From positions 1-30,924 of IMG/VR virus record IMGVR_UViG_3300038856_000046: a DNA stretch of 30,924 nucleotides; one strand, given 5' to 3'. This document shows positions 7,960 to 17,458 of the stretch, piece by piece. A program made the translations under genes and the position numbers. How positions within the stretch are numbered: the first letter of the stretch is position 1; every line of letters begins with the position of its first letter. The notes below the pieces were generated by a model, which did not search any database, was not told the origin of the DNA, and saw nothing but the letters and a program-made list of their open reading frames with translations. The DNA comes from a virus.

Positions 7960-8612
7960 TGGATGTAGAAGAAATTATTACAAGTGTTAAAAATACTTTT
8001 GGCGACGAATCAGGTGTACAAATTTCAGATGAAGATATTATACGTTGGATTAATGCAGCTCAACATGATGTAGTTCTACATAATGAGAGCGTAATGGAGG
8101 AAGAAGTAACTGTAAATCTAATAAAAGATCAGCAAACTTATGCTTTTCCTACAGATTTATTAGTTTTACGTTCTATTAGAGTGCAATCTTCGGGAACTCA
8201 AGCTTATATTAGAATTTCTCCTTATAGTCTACAGGAGTTTGACAAATATGTTAATGGATGGGACAACTCTCTGCAACATACAGGGCAGCCGTCGATCTAT
8301 ACGACCTACGAACAGAAAATTTTTCTTTTCCCAACCCCGAGTGCGGACGCGGAAAACGGTCTTAAGATTTTATACTCTAAGAAACCAACAGTGGTCACAC
8401 AGGCAAGCGGTCCTCTATCTTTACCATTATTATACCATAATGCCATCGTAGATTATTGCTTGAGTAGAGCACATGCTATGGATGAAGATTATGAAGCATC
8501 AACTATACATAGAGCGCAATATAAAGAAGATGTTAGAATTCTAAGTTTTAGAGAGCAAGAAGGAGCTAGAGAATACTATCCTACTATTACGGTGATGCCG
8601 GAGGATTGGTAA
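7959..8612 (+). CDS. Head-tail adaptor (gp4/tail tubular A-like)
   Basis: The 217-aa protein starts in a TAATG overlap. It opens with a helical segment (VEEIITSVKNTFGDESGVQISDEDIIRWINAAQHDV in outline), then strands (VNLIKDQQTYAFPTDLLVLRSIRV), then a helical C-terminal half with YHNAIVDYCLSRAHAMDED. This helix-bundle plus beta-insertion layout is typical of portal-binding adaptors such as P22 gp4 and T7 gp11. It would ring the portal and connect to the nozzle protein encoded next. The family call is based on pattern and gene order. Confidence 0.72.
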   Translation: MDVEEIITSVKNTFGDESGVQISDEDIIRWINAAQHDVVLHNESVMEEEVTVNLIKDQQTYAFPTDLLVLRSIRVQSSGTQAYIRISPYSLQEFDKYVNGWDNSLQHTGQPSIYTTYEQKIFLFPTPSADAENGLKILYSKKPTVVTQASGPLSLPLLYHNAIVDYCLSRAHAMDEDYEASTIHRAQYKEDVRILSFREQEGAREYYPTITVMPEDW

Positions 8613-10186
8613 TGCCTGGACAAGCATTACGTTTAGGTCCTTTTGTAGGAGGACTAAATCGTGCTGCTGATCCTGTGGTTATAGGAGATGAAGAATTAAT
8701 TGATTGTTTAAATTTTGAACTCGATATTGACGGTTCCTTAACATATAGACCTGCAATTAGAGTTGTAGAAGAAGGAGCTACGGATGAGAGACTACTTATA
8801 TTTGGACATGTAGAATTTAGTGAAGTTAATTACTTGTTTGCAACACAAGATGGTAAGACTTTTGTTAGTGATGATTTAGGAGAAACCTGGACGGAATTAG
8901 CTCCGGGAAGTAACTCTCGTGAATGTATTACAATGGAAGTTTACCAAAATAATGTATGGTTACCAGCAACTCCGGATTCTGCTAACGGTGGAATTTCTTG
9001 GACTGTTTCAGGAGGGGCTGTAGCCGAAGATGCTATGCCTAGAGGAATTGCTTGTGTAACTCATAAGAATAGATTGTATATTGCTCCTGGTAAGGACGCT
9101 ACAAATAGTTCTAGATTAAACTTTTCAGAAGCAGGAGATTTTACAGATTGGCCTGGAACCAATTTTATTGATGTTGCGGATGGAGATGGTTCTTCTTTAA
9201 ACAATCTAATTGTATATCAAGATAACCTATTATTATTTAAGGGTGAATCTACGCATGTTTTAGCCTATGATTTACATCCAGAAGAAGCTATTTTACGAGA
9301 AATTAATTCTGTAGTAGGTTCGCACGATTTCCATGGTGTAGTACAGCATGAAAACACAGTTTATTGTTTGCATCATAATAATGTGTACGAGATTGTGAAT
9401 TATAATTTTGGACTACTTAATCTAAAGGTTCCTTTTGAATTTGATAATTCAATGCCACCGAATACTTCGGCAAGATATGAAGATCAACATCTTTCTTTAT
9501 TTGGTGATAGACTTGTAGTTAGATTTTTCAATAGAACTTATGTATTTGGATTGCGCACACGTACATGGTCTGAGTGGAAAAAAACAGACGATACTTCAAC
9601 TATCGAATGGCATATTTTTGGACCTTTAGTTAGAGTTCATACTTCTCCTGGTACAGGAATAGATTCTTATTTCTCTACTTATTCTTTTGATATGAATGAC
9701 GTTAGTGGATATAAAATTATAAAAATGCATGATGAACATACTGTGATAGATTCTGAGGGATTCGGAACTCATACCTTTAAATGCATTGCTACAACTAAAG
9801 ATTATGATATGGCTGATCCTATTAGATATAAAAGACTCTTTTGGTGGGGAGCAGACCTTATATCCGGAAATACTATTGTCGCAGGAATTAAACCTATTAC
9901 ACTAATTTTCTCTCCTACGTGGGACGAAGGAGAAGCTGATTGGGATGAAGACGAAGGAACTTGGGATAATCCAGAGCCAGGTTCCTTTTTAATAACAGAT
10001 AGTGTAGCTGCGGATTTGATATTTAATACAAATAAACTTGTAAAATTTCACAAAGGATTACGTTTTAGGAAGGTAAATTTTTCTGTTCAATTAGAAACTA
10101 ATGGTTTAAATACACAACAGACTAAATTATTCTCTATTCTCGCTATTATCTCAACTAAACAAGTTGTCAGTGAAAGGATGAGCTGA
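8612..10186 (+). CDS. Tail nozzle/hub-like protein
   Basis: The start is ATG 8612, preceded by GGAGG at 7 bases; the in-frame TTG at 8606 lies too close to that site. The product (524 aa) begins PGQALRLGPFVGGLNRAADP and continues with repeated beta-strand blocks containing Trp and Asp/Gly turns (DDLGETWTEL, GDFTDWPGTNFIDVADGDG, GSHDFHGVVQHENTVYCLHHNNVYEI). This suggests a beta-propeller as in P22 gp10 and T7 gp12 nozzle proteins. It follows the adaptor gene, as in short-tailed phages. It would form the tail hub binding fibres. Confidence 0.72.
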   Translation: MPGQALRLGPFVGGLNRAADPVVIGDEELIDCLNFELDIDGSLTYRPAIRVVEEGATDERLLIFGHVEFSEVNYLFATQDGKTFVSDDLGETWTELAPGSNSRECITMEVYQNNVWLPATPDSANGGISWTVSGGAVAEDAMPRGIACVTHKNRLYIAPGKDATNSSRLNFSEAGDFTDWPGTNFIDVADGDGSSLNNLIVYQDNLLLFKGESTHVLAYDLHPEEAILREINSVVGSHDFHGVVQHENTVYCLHHNNVYEIVNYNFGLLNLKVPFEFDNSMPPNTSARYEDQHLSLFGDRLVVRFFNRTYVFGLRTRTWSEWKKTDDTSTIEWHIFGPLVRVHTSPGTGIDSYFSTYSFDMNDVSGYKIIKMHDEHTVIDSEGFGTHTFKCIATTKDYDMADPIRYKRLFWWGADLISGNTIVAGIKPITLIFSPTWDEGEADWDEDEGTWDNPEPGSFLITDSVAADLIFNTNKLVKFHKGLRFRKVNFSVQLETNGLNTQQTKLFSILAIISTKQVVSERMS

Positions 10187-10386
10187 TGGAACAGTTTCTT
10201 CCTTACGCTGTAGGAAATAAAATATATGGTGCAGGAAGACCTTATCCTAATATAGGACCTTCAGATAAATTAGGTTACAGAGAAAGAGACAGACGTGCCG
10301 CCGCACGTAGAGCTGCATTGCTGCGTAGATTAATGGCAATGCAAAACAGCGATTATATGTCTCCAGATGTGGGGAGGAAAATATGA
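10186..10386 (+). CDS. Basic small virion-operon protein, 66 aa
   Basis: It starts at ATG 10186, sharing one base with the upstream stop, and ends in an ATGA overlap. A Gly/Pro-rich N-terminus (GNKIYGAGRPYPNIGPSDK) is followed by a basic helix (RERDRRAAARRAALLRRLMAMQ). No family is recognised. Its position among tail and internal proteins suggests a virion or assembly role, possibly contacting DNA through the basic helix. Confidence 0.6.
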   Translation: MEQFLPYAVGNKIYGAGRPYPNIGPSDKLGYRERDRRAAARRAALLRRLMAMQNSDYMSPDVGRKI

Positions 10387-10988
10387 CAAGTCCATTTGCA
10401 ACTGTAGATGGAATGACCTACCAGAGCCAAGTTACTCCTAAGCCGAAAGCTAGAATAAGCACAGCTAAGCCTCCTGAAAAAAAGAAGAGTGTTTTACCTC
10501 CTCCTAATATGCCTATAGCTTCGGGAGCTGTTCAGCCTGTTACGCAACCTAGTCCTAAACCTAATCCTAAGCCTCCTTCTATTAAAAACTTCTTAGCTGG
10601 AGACGATATTTACCAGCAATCTCTTAGAGGGGGTCAGAGAAGTCTCTCTGATTTTCTGAGTGATTTAACTCGAAGAGAGGGAGAAGCTAAAACTAGCTTT
10701 GGGCAGACTGAAGGATTGCTAGAGCAAGATAGAGATAGACAACTTCAGCGTATGCGTGATGAATTTGCTTCTAGGGGATTACTTCATTCTGGTTTATTTG
10801 CGCAAGAACGTGGAGAATTTGAAGAAGATTTTGGGTCACAGCTTCAAATGATGCAGCAAAACTTAACTATGTTGTTAGCTGATCTGGCCTCACAAGAAAC
10901 TGGTTTTAAAAGAGAACAAGAGTTAACTGCGGAACAGGCTAGACAGCAAGCTCTTAATAGGAGAGCTTCTCGATTTAATTTGGCTTAA
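10383..10988 (+). CDS. Probable internal virion protein, 201 aa
   Basis: The N-terminal third is Pro/Lys-rich and probably disordered (PKPKARISTAKPPEKKKS, PSPKPNPKPPS). The rest is a charged Gln/Glu-rich helix set (GLLEQDRDRQLQRMRDEF, GFKREQELTAEQARQQ). The short motif FASRGLLHSG in the middle is of a type common in phage virion proteins of this kind. With the two genes downstream it probably makes up the internal or ejection protein set of a short-tailed phage. The evidence is composition and order only. Confidence 0.6.
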   Translation: MTSPFATVDGMTYQSQVTPKPKARISTAKPPEKKKSVLPPPNMPIASGAVQPVTQPSPKPNPKPPSIKNFLAGDDIYQQSLRGGQRSLSDFLSDLTRREGEAKTSFGQTEGLLEQDRDRQLQRMRDEFASRGLLHSGLFAQERGEFEEDFGSQLQMMQQNLTMLLADLASQETGFKREQELTAEQARQQALNRRASRFNLA

Positions 10989-10998
10989 GAAGGTAATT

Positions 10999-12222
10999 AT
11001 GGCTTCCTGGTGGGATCAGTTAAAAGCGGCATTAGCGCAGGGAACTAACATCTCTACTGATATTGCTACTGCTCCTCTACGTGCAGCTAAATCCTGGTTA
11101 CCTGAGGAATTAGAACATCATCTATTAGGTTTTAGTAGAAATCAGCCTGCTTTTAGACCTACACCTGTTGCTCCTACTAGACCTACATTACCTTCAACTA
11201 CCTCACCTTCTGTTACACCTTCTTCAGCAACAACAACTTCTGTAGACAATTTATTTGCTAGATTCTTAGAATTACTTCAGCAAGAACCACAAGTTAATAG
11301 CTACGCTAATCAAGTAAATCCTATTTATGATGCCAGAATTGCCGCACTACAAGATTTAATGTCTAGAGCAGAACAGAGAGTAGGACAAGGTAAACAAGAA
11401 ATTGGAGATATGTATGGAGCATTAGCTGAGAATTATGAAGAACTGGCTCCACAAGTTAGACAGCAAGCAGAAGAAGCTCAGCAAGATGTTTCTCAGCTTT
11501 TTGGTGAGTTGCGCTCAACTGTAGAAGGTCACTATACTAAAGTAGCTAAAGAACAGGCAGATTTATATAGACAATTAGGAATTGAAGCTGCTGCACCTGA
11601 AGTATTAGGTTCTCAAGGAGAACGTCAAGCCGAAGGTATGGCGCTAGCAGATACTTTAGGTGCTATTAATGAACAAAGGATGGCTGACATTGGAGAAATT
11701 GACGAAAGCTATTATAGACAAGGAGCACCTTTAGCTAGACTAACTGGTAGTAACAAACAAACAGATTTAATGCAACAGCTAGAAGATTATTTAGCTAATA
11801 CTTCTAGTGAAATATCTATGGCTGAGGCAGAAAGAACTTCAGCTTTAGCTCAATTGCAGGCACAAGCACAAAGAGAGGCAGCACAGCAGCAGCAACAGCA
11901 AATGCAGATGTTGTGGCAAGTTTTACAATCTCAGGCTCAGGCTGAAAATGTAGAGTTGACTCCTGATCTTCTTCTGCAACAGTTGCCTACGCAATTACGC
12001 TCCGAAGTTTCTAATGCTTATAGACAAATTGAACGCTCGGAGCCTATTTTAGCAAATCAGGTTTCTGGTAGAATCCCCGGTACATCTGTTACAACACCTG
12101 ATGAATATTGGTTAGAATTAGCTCAGATTATGTATGAGAACGGAGATATTAGTTCTCAAGCTTATAGTGCTTTATCTCAGCTTATTAGATTGAAGCATGA
12201 ACTTCCTATGATTGGTTATTGA
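10999..12222 (+). CDS. Gln-rich coiled-coil internal virion protein, 407 aa
   Basis: ATG 10999 follows AAGAAGGT. Residues about 50-75 are a Pro/Ser/Thr linker. From about 95 on the protein is nearly all helix with heptad-like spacing and very high Gln, Glu and Ala content (for example AQREAAQQQQQQMQMLWQVL near residue 300). Such proteins form ejectosome or scaffold rods inside podovirus heads. It is followed after one base by the giant virion protein. No enzyme motif is seen. Assignment as an ejection protein is inferred. Confidence 0.6.
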   Translation: MASWWDQLKAALAQGTNISTDIATAPLRAAKSWLPEELEHHLLGFSRNQPAFRPTPVAPTRPTLPSTTSPSVTPSSATTTSVDNLFARFLELLQQEPQVNSYANQVNPIYDARIAALQDLMSRAEQRVGQGKQEIGDMYGALAENYEELAPQVRQQAEEAQQDVSQLFGELRSTVEGHYTKVAKEQADLYRQLGIEAAAPEVLGSQGERQAEGMALADTLGAINEQRMADIGEIDESYYRQGAPLARLTGSNKQTDLMQQLEDYLANTSSEISMAEAERTSALAQLQAQAQREAAQQQQQQMQMLWQVLQSQAQAENVELTPDLLLQQLPTQLRSEVSNAYRQIERSEPILANQVSGRIPGTSVTTPDEYWLELAQIMYENGDISSQAYSALSQLIRLKHELPMIGY

Positions 12223-12223
12223 G

Positions 12224-15200
12224 ATGGCTTCTAGAGAAGAAATTAATGAGGTCTTACGAGAGTTAGTTAAGATGCAAGCCTCTCATGGACCTTTACCTTC
12301 TGCATCTCAAAATGCAACTATCTCTAGTGCCATTCTATCTGCTCCTGCTGTTGAAAAATATAATTTTCAATTACAGGAGGGAGCTGATCCTCGTGGACCA
12401 TCACCTATAATGCGTGTATTAGATTTATTATCTAGACCTCTATATGCTGTAGCAAATCCTATTAAAACCACTCTTGAAGCTCCACATGTACAAGATTTAT
12501 TACAGGGACGAGCGAGTTTTGCAGAAACGTTAGAGAGACATCCAGATCAATACATTCAATCTTTTACTGATATAGGAAGAGGTTTAACAGGAAAAGATAA
12601 GACAACGGGTAGTGATATTTTAGAAGCTGCGGGAATGGAGTCAGGAGCAGGACGAGGTGTAGCGGGTTTTGGTTTAGATGTTGCTCTTGATCCTTTGACA
12701 TATTTAGGTGTGGGATTAGCTTCTAAGTTAGGTCAAGGAACAAAGCAAAGTGTTGCTGCATTAAGAGGTGTAGAGGAAGGAACAGAACAAGCTTCTAGAG
12801 AATTAACTGAGAATATCTCTCGACGAGCTGCGGGACTTTCGGAAAATCCTCCAGTTCCTAAACCAACTATTCCTTTAAAAGATCAGGTTCAAGATCCTCC
12901 AAGAACTTTTATGGCAGGTCCAGGCCCTTCTACTCCTTCTAAAGAATTAGCAACTATTGATCCTGCTACAGCAGTTTCTCCAACTTCTGTTACAGAAATG
13001 TTGCAACAAATTAGTTCCCAAGGTAGAAACTGGGAGAGACTACGCACACAACAAGTTAGTATAATTCCTCCAAATGCTAGTAAAGATGTAATTCGTGCTA
13101 TTCTTCAATCACAGGTTGATTCTGTTAAGAGTCCTGTTCAGAAAAATATGATAAAGAAACAACTTGCAAAGCTTGATGAAGGTGTTGTGCCTGCTGTAGC
13201 GGCAACTGCTGCTAAAGTAGAATTTCCTAAAATTACCTTATCTACAACGCGACAAACAGAAGCTTTAGGTATTGCAAATAGCTTTATGAGGACAAATAAG
13301 TTTGAGGAAATTAATCCAGTAGGACAGACTAATCTCTTTAATAGAGTACAAAACTGGGTTTTGAAAAATGTTCCTGCAAAAGCTAGAGGTTCTGTTGCAT
13401 ACCAAATGTTGCGTATAGCAGAAGATGCTTTATTAACTACTGGAAGAAAGTTAGTTGATAGAGAAGGTCTCTCAACTAGATTGAGCGATATTGCGACAGC
13501 TGCTGGAGGGTCAAAAGCTTTAACTAATGAACTGGTGGATGCTTTTAGAGCAGGTAGAGCTGTACAAGCTGTAGAAGATACTAAAGCTGCTACAGCTGCT
13601 ATAACTGCTCAAGATATCTTAGATCCTGTCTTGAGCACAGCTAGTAAAACAAGTCTAGCTGCTAAAGCTGTATTGGCTCCTTCTAGAATAGAGCAATTAG
13701 GTGGTTCTATTTCTGATGAATTAGCTAAAATTGCTAAAACAGCAGGAGCCTCTTCTGTAGAAGCTAAAAAGGCTAAAGAATTTATGTTAGATTTGTTTAA
13801 TCCGGGACGAGACGAGCTTTACGAAGAAATTCACCAACAGGCTAGGCAACTTATTAGACGTTCAATGTATGGAGAAATTGATGCGCATATTATTCATAAA
13901 GTAAATAACAAAATTTACAACGTGTTGCAGGCTAATCCTAAGTTTCTTGGAAAAGCTGCTAATCAGTCTAAAGTTGTTGAAGCTATTATGATGAGGTTTG
14001 CTACCTGGTTTAATGCTAAAGATTTACGACCTTTTGCAAGAGAATACATTGATACTGCACGTAATGTGGCAGCAGCTTTTGAACGTGCAATGACTCCTTT
14101 AGTACGCAATAGTACCCGTTCACAGCGACAGCAAGCCTTCAGAGCTGCCCAAGGTAGGGTCGCTGCTGGTCCTGATGATGGGGAGCTTGCCGGTCAGTTT
14201 CAGGCAATGGTAGAGAGTCTATTAGGAACTCATGGGGCGCATAATGCAGAAGCTGTAGTTTTTCGCAGTGGATTGACATTAAAAGAAATTAATAAGGAAC
14301 TTCCTCCTCAATTGCGCTTTATGAATAAAAAAGGATCAGATGCATTAGGTAGAGAATTTGATTACACCGAGGGTAATTGGATGCATTCTTGGAGAGAATG
14401 GGATATAGAGGAACCAGCTGAAGCTCTTTATTCCTTAACTAGAAGTATGCAATTAGCTTTACGTAAGAATGCTATGTTAGATGATGCAGCTGCTAGATGG
14501 GGAATGCCTGTATCTGGTGGTGAGTTTAAACACACTGTTGATATAGACAGATTAAAGGGTTTTTACTTTCCGAAAGAAATTGCTCAGCAATTAAATGCTG
14601 TTTGGCATAGATTAGAAACAGATAAATTTAAAATTGGACCTCCGATTTTGCAGCTCTTTGATAAAATCCAAAGAATGTGGAAGACTGGTGTTACTATTTA
14701 CAGCCCCAGTCACCACATCAGAAATTTAAATGGTGATATTTTCTTAGCTGGACTAGATGGAGTTACTACAACTACTCCTTATCTTATGGCTGCTAAGGTT
14801 CAGTGGGCTCACAAAGGTAAATACAAGGATATGGAAAGTGTTCTTAATATTGCTGATCCGAAATTAAGGCAAGCAGCCACTACAGCCAGACCAGGAGATG
14901 CATTAGTAACTACAGCAGGTGGACATAAATTAACTAACCAACAAATATACGAAGCTGCGGAGAGTCAGGGATTTCTTTTAAGGGCTCCATTGTTAGAAGA
15001 CCTTGTTGGTGACACTTCTCAACTTTCAGGAACATTTAATACTAAATTTTCTCCTTTTGGTGGTAGAGTTCATAGGACTGCTGCGGGTGCTTCTGAAATG
15101 AGAGATCACTTTGTTAGACTAGCTCATTTTATTGATGTATTACGAAAGTCTAAATTTAAGAACTTGAGAGATGCTATTGAGGAAGCGGGTCGCCGAGTTA

Positions 15201-15922
15201 AGAAGTGGCATCCAGATGGTTCAGATTTAACTGGATTTGAACAGTCAGTAATGAGAAGAATTATTCCCTTCTATTCGTGGATGAGAAAATCAACTCCAAT
15301 CATATTTGAGGGAATGGCTATGCGCCCTCATATTACAATGGCTTTTCCTAAAGCTATGTCTAATTTACAAGAAATAACTGGAATTGAGAGTCAAGGACCT
15401 GGTGATCCTTTCCCTATGGATCAGATGTTTCCTGATTGGTTGCGTGAAAAAGGTATAGGACCCTTATATCCTGCGGGACATCCTTTTGGAGATATGATTA
15501 GCAGGCAAGAAACTTGGAAAGGTGAAACTCCTGGTTATACTATTGTTAACCCTACGAATCCATTTACAGATCAAATTTCAGAACTAGGCAATCCAAGAAA
15601 AGCACTTATTTCAAGTATTACTCCTGCGCTTGGTCTACCTATTGAATTTATTACAGGACACACTTCTCTTGGAATTCCTTTAGAAGAAGTAGAAGGTGGA
15701 GCAGCAGGATATTTAGCTACACAAGTGCCTCCTGTTGGAATTGGAGCTAGAGTTACAGGATTAAGTCGTTCGGATGAACCTTGGCAGCCGGAGCAGCTTA
15801 TTAATTGGTTGTTAACAGGTAGTCTAGTTACAGGTTCTGGACCTTATAGACAGCAAGCATCCATTGAGATTCAAGAGATGTTCGATAAAATGGTCCGAAA
15901 AGAAAGAAGGAAAGAAAGATGA
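12224..15922 (+). CDS. Giant virion protein, 1232 aa (ejection protein candidate)
   Basis: I use ATG 12224, one base after the previous stop; a TTG start four codons earlier would overlap it. The N-terminal 330 residues alternate Pro-rich linkers with amphipathic or hydrophobic segments (GRGVAGFGLDVALDPLTYLGVGLASKLG in outline, about 143-170). The central part is Ala-rich and helical. About residue 820 has TIYSPSHHIRNLNGDIF, and about 1009 has MRRIIPFYSWMRKSTP; similar P-F-Y-x-W-x-R patterns occur in large polyvalent phage proteins delivered with DNA. No lytic transglycosylase or nuclease motif was recognised. It is probably injected with the DNA or lines the ejection channel. It carries repeated-word copies at 12656 and 13193. 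Confidence 0.65.
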   Translation: MASREEINEVLRELVKMQASHGPLPSASQNATISSAILSAPAVEKYNFQLQEGADPRGPSPIMRVLDLLSRPLYAVANPIKTTLEAPHVQDLLQGRASFAETLERHPDQYIQSFTDIGRGLTGKDKTTGSDILEAAGMESGAGRGVAGFGLDVALDPLTYLGVGLASKLGQGTKQSVAALRGVEEGTEQASRELTENISRRAAGLSENPPVPKPTIPLKDQVQDPPRTFMAGPGPSTPSKELATIDPATAVSPTSVTEMLQQISSQGRNWERLRTQQVSIIPPNASKDVIRAILQSQVDSVKSPVQKNMIKKQLAKLDEGVVPAVAATAAKVEFPKITLSTTRQTEALGIANSFMRTNKFEEINPVGQTNLFNRVQNWVLKNVPAKARGSVAYQMLRIAEDALLTTGRKLVDREGLSTRLSDIATAAGGSKALTNELVDAFRAGRAVQAVEDTKAATAAITAQDILDPVLSTASKTSLAAKAVLAPSRIEQLGGSISDELAKIAKTAGASSVEAKKAKEFMLDLFNPGRDELYEEIHQQARQLIRRSMYGEIDAHIIHKVNNKIYNVLQANPKFLGKAANQSKVVEAIMMRFATWFNAKDLRPFAREYIDTARNVAAAFERAMTPLVRNSTRSQRQQAFRAAQGRVAAGPDDGELAGQFQAMVESLLGTHGAHNAEAVVFRSGLTLKEINKELPPQLRFMNKKGSDALGREFDYTEGNWMHSWREWDIEEPAEALYSLTRSMQLALRKNAMLDDAAARWGMPVSGGEFKHTVDIDRLKGFYFPKEIAQQLNAVWHRLETDKFKIGPPILQLFDKIQRMWKTGVTIYSPSHHIRNLNGDIFLAGLDGVTTTTPYLMAAKVQWAHKGKYKDMESVLNIADPKLRQAATTARPGDALVTTAGGHKLTNQQIYEAAESQGFLLRAPLLEDLVGDTSQLSGTFNTKFSPFGGRVHRTAAGASEMRDHFVRLAHFIDVLRKSKFKNLRDAIEEAGRRVKKWHPDGSDLTGFEQSVMRRIIPFYSWMRKSTPIIFEGMAMRPHITMAFPKAMSNLQEITGIESQGPGDPFPMDQMFPDWLREKGIGPLYPAGHPFGDMISRQETWKGETPGYTIVNPTNPFTDQISELGNPRKALISSITPALGLPIEFITGHTSLGIPLEEVEGGAAGYLATQVPPVGIGARVTGLSRSDEPWQPEQLINWLLTGSLVTGSGPYRQQASIEIQEMFDKMVRKERRKER

Positions 15923-16569
15923 GTATGGACTGGCTGAATGAGCTGATTGATCGCTACAGCCAACCAAAAAGAGAATTTTATAAACCTAGAGGCTTCCAAT
16001 TTAATAGACAACCTTTTGATCCCAGTGACTATTATAGAGATTTAGAGGGCATAAAAGAAATCAACAGACTAGGGACAGAGCAAGAGTTACAAAGGGCCGA
16101 AACTCGGAAGCAGCGCCAGAAAGCACAGATTCCTTTAATTAGTGCAAATGTTTCTGCTTTCACACGTTCAGATTTAACTGGAGAAGGTAATTTAGGTAGA
16201 CCTTTAGGTAATTATAATGTTTCATCTGGTTATGGACAGAGACAACATCCTATTACAGGAGGTCTTAAATTTCATACTGGCATTGATCTGGCTGTAGCGG
16301 AAGGAACTCCTATTTATGCAACTCATTCAGGTGTGGTACAAACTTCAGGAGTTCAAGGTGGATATGGCAATCTAGTTGTGTTAGGTGGTGCTAACGGCTT
16401 GCAGACATATTATGCTCACCAATCACGTATGGCTGTAAAAGTAGGAGAGTATATTCAGCAAGGACAGCTTGTTGGTTATGTAGGTTCAACAGGAATGTCA
16501 ACTGGTCCGCACCTTCATTATGAGGTGAGAATGAATGGGCGGCACGTTAATCCCGCGAGTTACTTATAA
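15919..16569 (+). CDS. M23 (LytM-type) peptidoglycan endopeptidase, virion-associated
   Basis: The 216-aa product starts in an ATGA overlap. The N-terminal 90 residues are charged and without a signal peptide. The C-terminal M23 domain starts about residue 100 with SSGYGQRQHP. The zinc ligands are H119 and D123 in FHTGID and H200 of the HLH motif (H198, H200), with H167 (YYAHQS) as the fourth signature residue. The domain cuts peptide cross-bridges in peptidoglycan. Placement at the end of the virion operon suggests a tail-tip or internal lysin that opens the wall during entry, though a lysis role cannot be excluded. Confidence 0.88.
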   Translation: MSMDWLNELIDRYSQPKREFYKPRGFQFNRQPFDPSDYYRDLEGIKEINRLGTEQELQRAETRKQRQKAQIPLISANVSAFTRSDLTGEGNLGRPLGNYNVSSGYGQRQHPITGGLKFHTGIDLAVAEGTPIYATHSGVVQTSGVQGGYGNLVVLGGANGLQTYYAHQSRMAVKVGEYIQQGQLVGYVGSTGMSTGPHLHYEVRMNGRHVNPASYL

Positions 16570-16856
16570 TGGCAGCTACAGATGCAGAAGTGTTAGCTGC
16601 TTCATTAGGTCATCTTCGAGAAATGATGTCCGATAAATTAGAAGGTTTAAAGGACGATTTATCCGACTTAAAAAGTGACGTTAAAGAACTCAAAGATGGA
16701 TCTCCTATCTTTAGAATTCAATTGCTTGAAGAAGAACAGAAAGCTATGGTACATTATAGAAGAAAAATGAGATTTATGGTAACAGCTTCTCTAGTGGGGG
16801 CTTTAAGCAGTTTAGTAGTTTCTCTAATTTTAGTTTTAATTAGTAATGTTCTATAG
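16569..16856 (+). CDS. Coiled-coil single-pass membrane protein (XhlA/holin-accessory-like)
   Basis: The 95-aa protein begins with a TAATG overlap. Residues about 15-45 form a charged coiled coil (DKLEGLKDDLSDLKSDVKEL), and residues about 68-93 a C-terminal transmembrane helix (VTASLVGALSSLVVSLILVLI). This architecture matches XhlA-type or haemolysin-like small proteins placed next to lytic enzymes. Here it follows the M23 peptidase, so it may help lysis or anchor virion proteins. The stop overlaps the terminator stem. Confidence 0.65.
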   Translation: MAATDAEVLAASLGHLREMMSDKLEGLKDDLSDLKSDVKELKDGSPIFRIQLLEEEQKAMVHYRRKMRFMVTASLVGALSSLVVSLILVLISNVL

Positions 16857-16888
16857 TTAAACCCCATCACAGAGGACGGGGTTTAACT
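16855..16888. terminator. Bidirectional terminator between converging arms
   Basis: A perfect 11-bp inverted repeat (AGTTAAACCCC and its complement) encloses a 12-base loop at 16866-16877. On the + strand it is followed by TTATTT. It lies exactly between the last rightward gene and the last leftward gene and contains the rightward stop codon. The T-tract is better in the rightward direction, so leftward termination is less sure. Confidence 0.88.
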
Positions 16889-17458
16889 TTATTTAGACAA
16901 AGGTCTCAAACTGGCCCAAATCTTTTCATGGTGCTCTTGTTTGAAAGGTTGCTGTAAAAGATAGGATGGATGAACCATAGGAATTACAATTTTATCAGAA
17001 CTAATCCTAATTTTTCTTCCGACAATATTTGTTATATTTCCTTTAATGTCAAAAATAGATTTAGCAATATTTCCTAAAACAATGATAATTTCCGGTTTAT
17101 TAATTATTACCCATTCTCTCATGAGATAGTGTAGAGAAGCATTAACTTCATTGCGGGTAGGGGTACGATTATCTCCATTTGGGTCTATGGGACGATATTT
17201 AACTACGTTGGTAATAAAGCAGTTATCCGTAGTGAAGTTAGCTCTCTTCATTAATTTAAAGAGGAGAGTTCCTGATTGTCCCATGAATGGACTTTTGTGG
17301 TAATTCTCCCATTTTCCTGGAGCTTCTCCTATTATCATTATCTTAGGCTGTAGCGAGCCTCTTCCTGGTACATAATTAATGTACTCGCTTCTCATGTGAC
17401 TCAATGCTGGGTCAGCTTCATATTCTTTTTGAATAAGTTTTAAGTTATCTTCTCTCAT
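16889..17458 (-). CDS. Uracil-DNA glycosylase superfamily protein
   Basis: The 189-aa product has the UDG-fold motifs: IIGEAPG at about residues 42-48 (motif 1), FITNVVKYRP in the middle, and HPSYLLQQ near the C-terminus (leucine-loop region). The overall pattern is that of family 4/SPO1-polymerase-related UDGs. The four cysteines that hold the iron-sulfur cluster in family 4 are absent; only one Cys is seen. It would remove uracil or act in replication fidelity, or serve as a polymerase-associated factor. It starts in an ATGA overlap with the RuvC-like gene and is last in the leftward operon. Confidence 0.82.
   Translation of the reverse strand: MREDNLKLIQKEYEADPALSHMRSEYINYVPGRGSLQPKIMIIGEAPGKWENYHKSPFMGQSGTLLFKLMKRANFTTDNCFITNVVKYRPIDPNGDNRTPTRNEVNASLHYLMREWVIINKPEIIIVLGNIAKSIFDIKGNITNIVGRKIRISSDKIVIPMVHPSYLLQQPFKQEHHEKIWASLRPLSK

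Noticed and set aside
17030-17060. TTGACA-like sequence on the - strand in the UDG gene
   Set aside because: It is inside a coding gene, the downstream AT-rich sequence gives no properly spaced -10, and no gene needs it.
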